In this document: positions 5,292 to 5,499 of the stretch, piece after piece
Position numbering within the stretch: the stretch's first letter is position 1
How the letters are laid out: each line of letters begins with the position of its first letter
Origin: Chloroflexota bacterium
GTDB lineage: Bacteria > Chloroflexota > Chloroflexia > JAMDCE01
Direction of reading: 5' to 3'
Assembly (NCBI GenBank): GCA_023489135.1
Contig: JAMDCE010000406.1
Span: forward strand, 1,075-6,573
DNA length: 5,499 bases
Program-made: the position numbers and the translations under genes
Notes under the pieces: model-generated
Told to the model about the DNA's origin: nothing
Database searches by the model: none
What the model saw: only the letters and a program-made list of their open reading frames with translations

Positions 5292-5499
5292 CTACTTGCT
5301 GTTATTCGCTAAAAGTTCCTTCTCCTGCACGAAGGTCCCGTGCCAGGAGTGATACCAGACGCTGCCGGTGTAACCGTTCACGCTAAGCATGCCGGAGACC
5401 TTGCCATCCTGAAGGGTGTGAACCGTGTAGTAGCCATAGAAGGCGTCCGGCTCCTCGGTGGTCGTGCCAGGGAGGTAAGTTGTTCTCTCTTTTCAGCGC
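5292..5499 (-). CDS. Unrecognised protein, C-terminal part, with an in-frame UGA near the window edge
   Basis: The minus-strand frame ends with TAG at 5294-5292 and enters from beyond the right edge. It reads TTYLPGTTTEEPDAFYGYY, then TVHTLQDGKVSGMLSVNGY, then TGSVWYHSWHGTFVQEKELL, and ends LANNSK. The aromatic, glycine-rich run looks like a true folded beta-rich C-terminus and resembles the ends of small uncharacterised proteins I have seen in anaerobes, but I cannot name it. A TGA lies in frame at 5495-5493, five codons before TYLPG, and there is no ATG, GTG or TTG start between it and that motif. The frame is therefore interrupted, shifted, or read through. The stop is 2 bp from the end of the convergent OsmC-like ORF. 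Confidence 0.5.

Noticed and set aside
945..5499. Genome-wide UGA reassignment to Trp or Gly (codes 4 or 25)
   Set aside because: No UGA occurs in over 1,300 codons of four neighbouring genes, all Trp there are TGG, and the OsmC-like ORF does not continue sensibly past its UGA.

Overview
The window looks like bacterial chromosomal DNA of roughly 50% GC. One promoter is an exact sigma-70 consensus (TTGACA, 17 bases, TATAAT on the minus strand), and gene starts carry Shine-Dalgarno sequences. No gene fixes the phylum. The large P-type ATPase is of the CtpE type, best known from Actinobacteria and also found in Firmicutes and Chloroflexi. I would call the host an unidentified, probably uncultured bacterium.

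Left part, plus strand (1-832): the last 48 codons of a PAP2-superfamily membrane phosphatase, then a complete DedA-family membrane protein. Both families are linked to lipid or undecaprenyl-phosphate handling at the inner membrane. A short convergent intergenic stretch (833-944) has only a weak hairpin.

Middle and right, minus strand (4775 down to 945): a three-gene unit transcribed leftwards from the consensus promoter. Its order is an ArsR/SmtB-type repressor (4704-4405), a cysteine-rich DUF5714 protein (4305-3292) and a CtpE-like cation P-type ATPase (about 3281-945). An AT-rich dyad over the start of transcription is a plausible ArsR operator. The simplest model is a metal- or metalloid-responsive, self-regulated operon.

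The unusual point is that the first two genes of this operon contain in-frame UGA codons: two in arsR and one at codon 14 of the DUF5714 gene. In each case the frame, the strong start signal and the family similarity continue across the UGA. Each UGA is followed, 17-19 nt later, by the apical loop of a small stem-loop with G at loop position 1 or 2, as in bacterial selenocysteine insertion (SECIS) elements. Nearby long genes have no in-frame UGA in over 1,300 codons, and all of their roughly 19 Trp codons are TGG, which argues against general UGA reassignment. Selenocysteine decoding and local decay by nonsense mutation both remain open.

Right end: about 210 bp (4776-4989) with nothing convincing, then a plus-strand OsmC-like ORF with an excellent ribosome binding site that stops early (99 aa). 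Convergent to it is the C-terminal part of an unrecognised minus-strand protein that runs off the window and also has an in-frame UGA near the edge.
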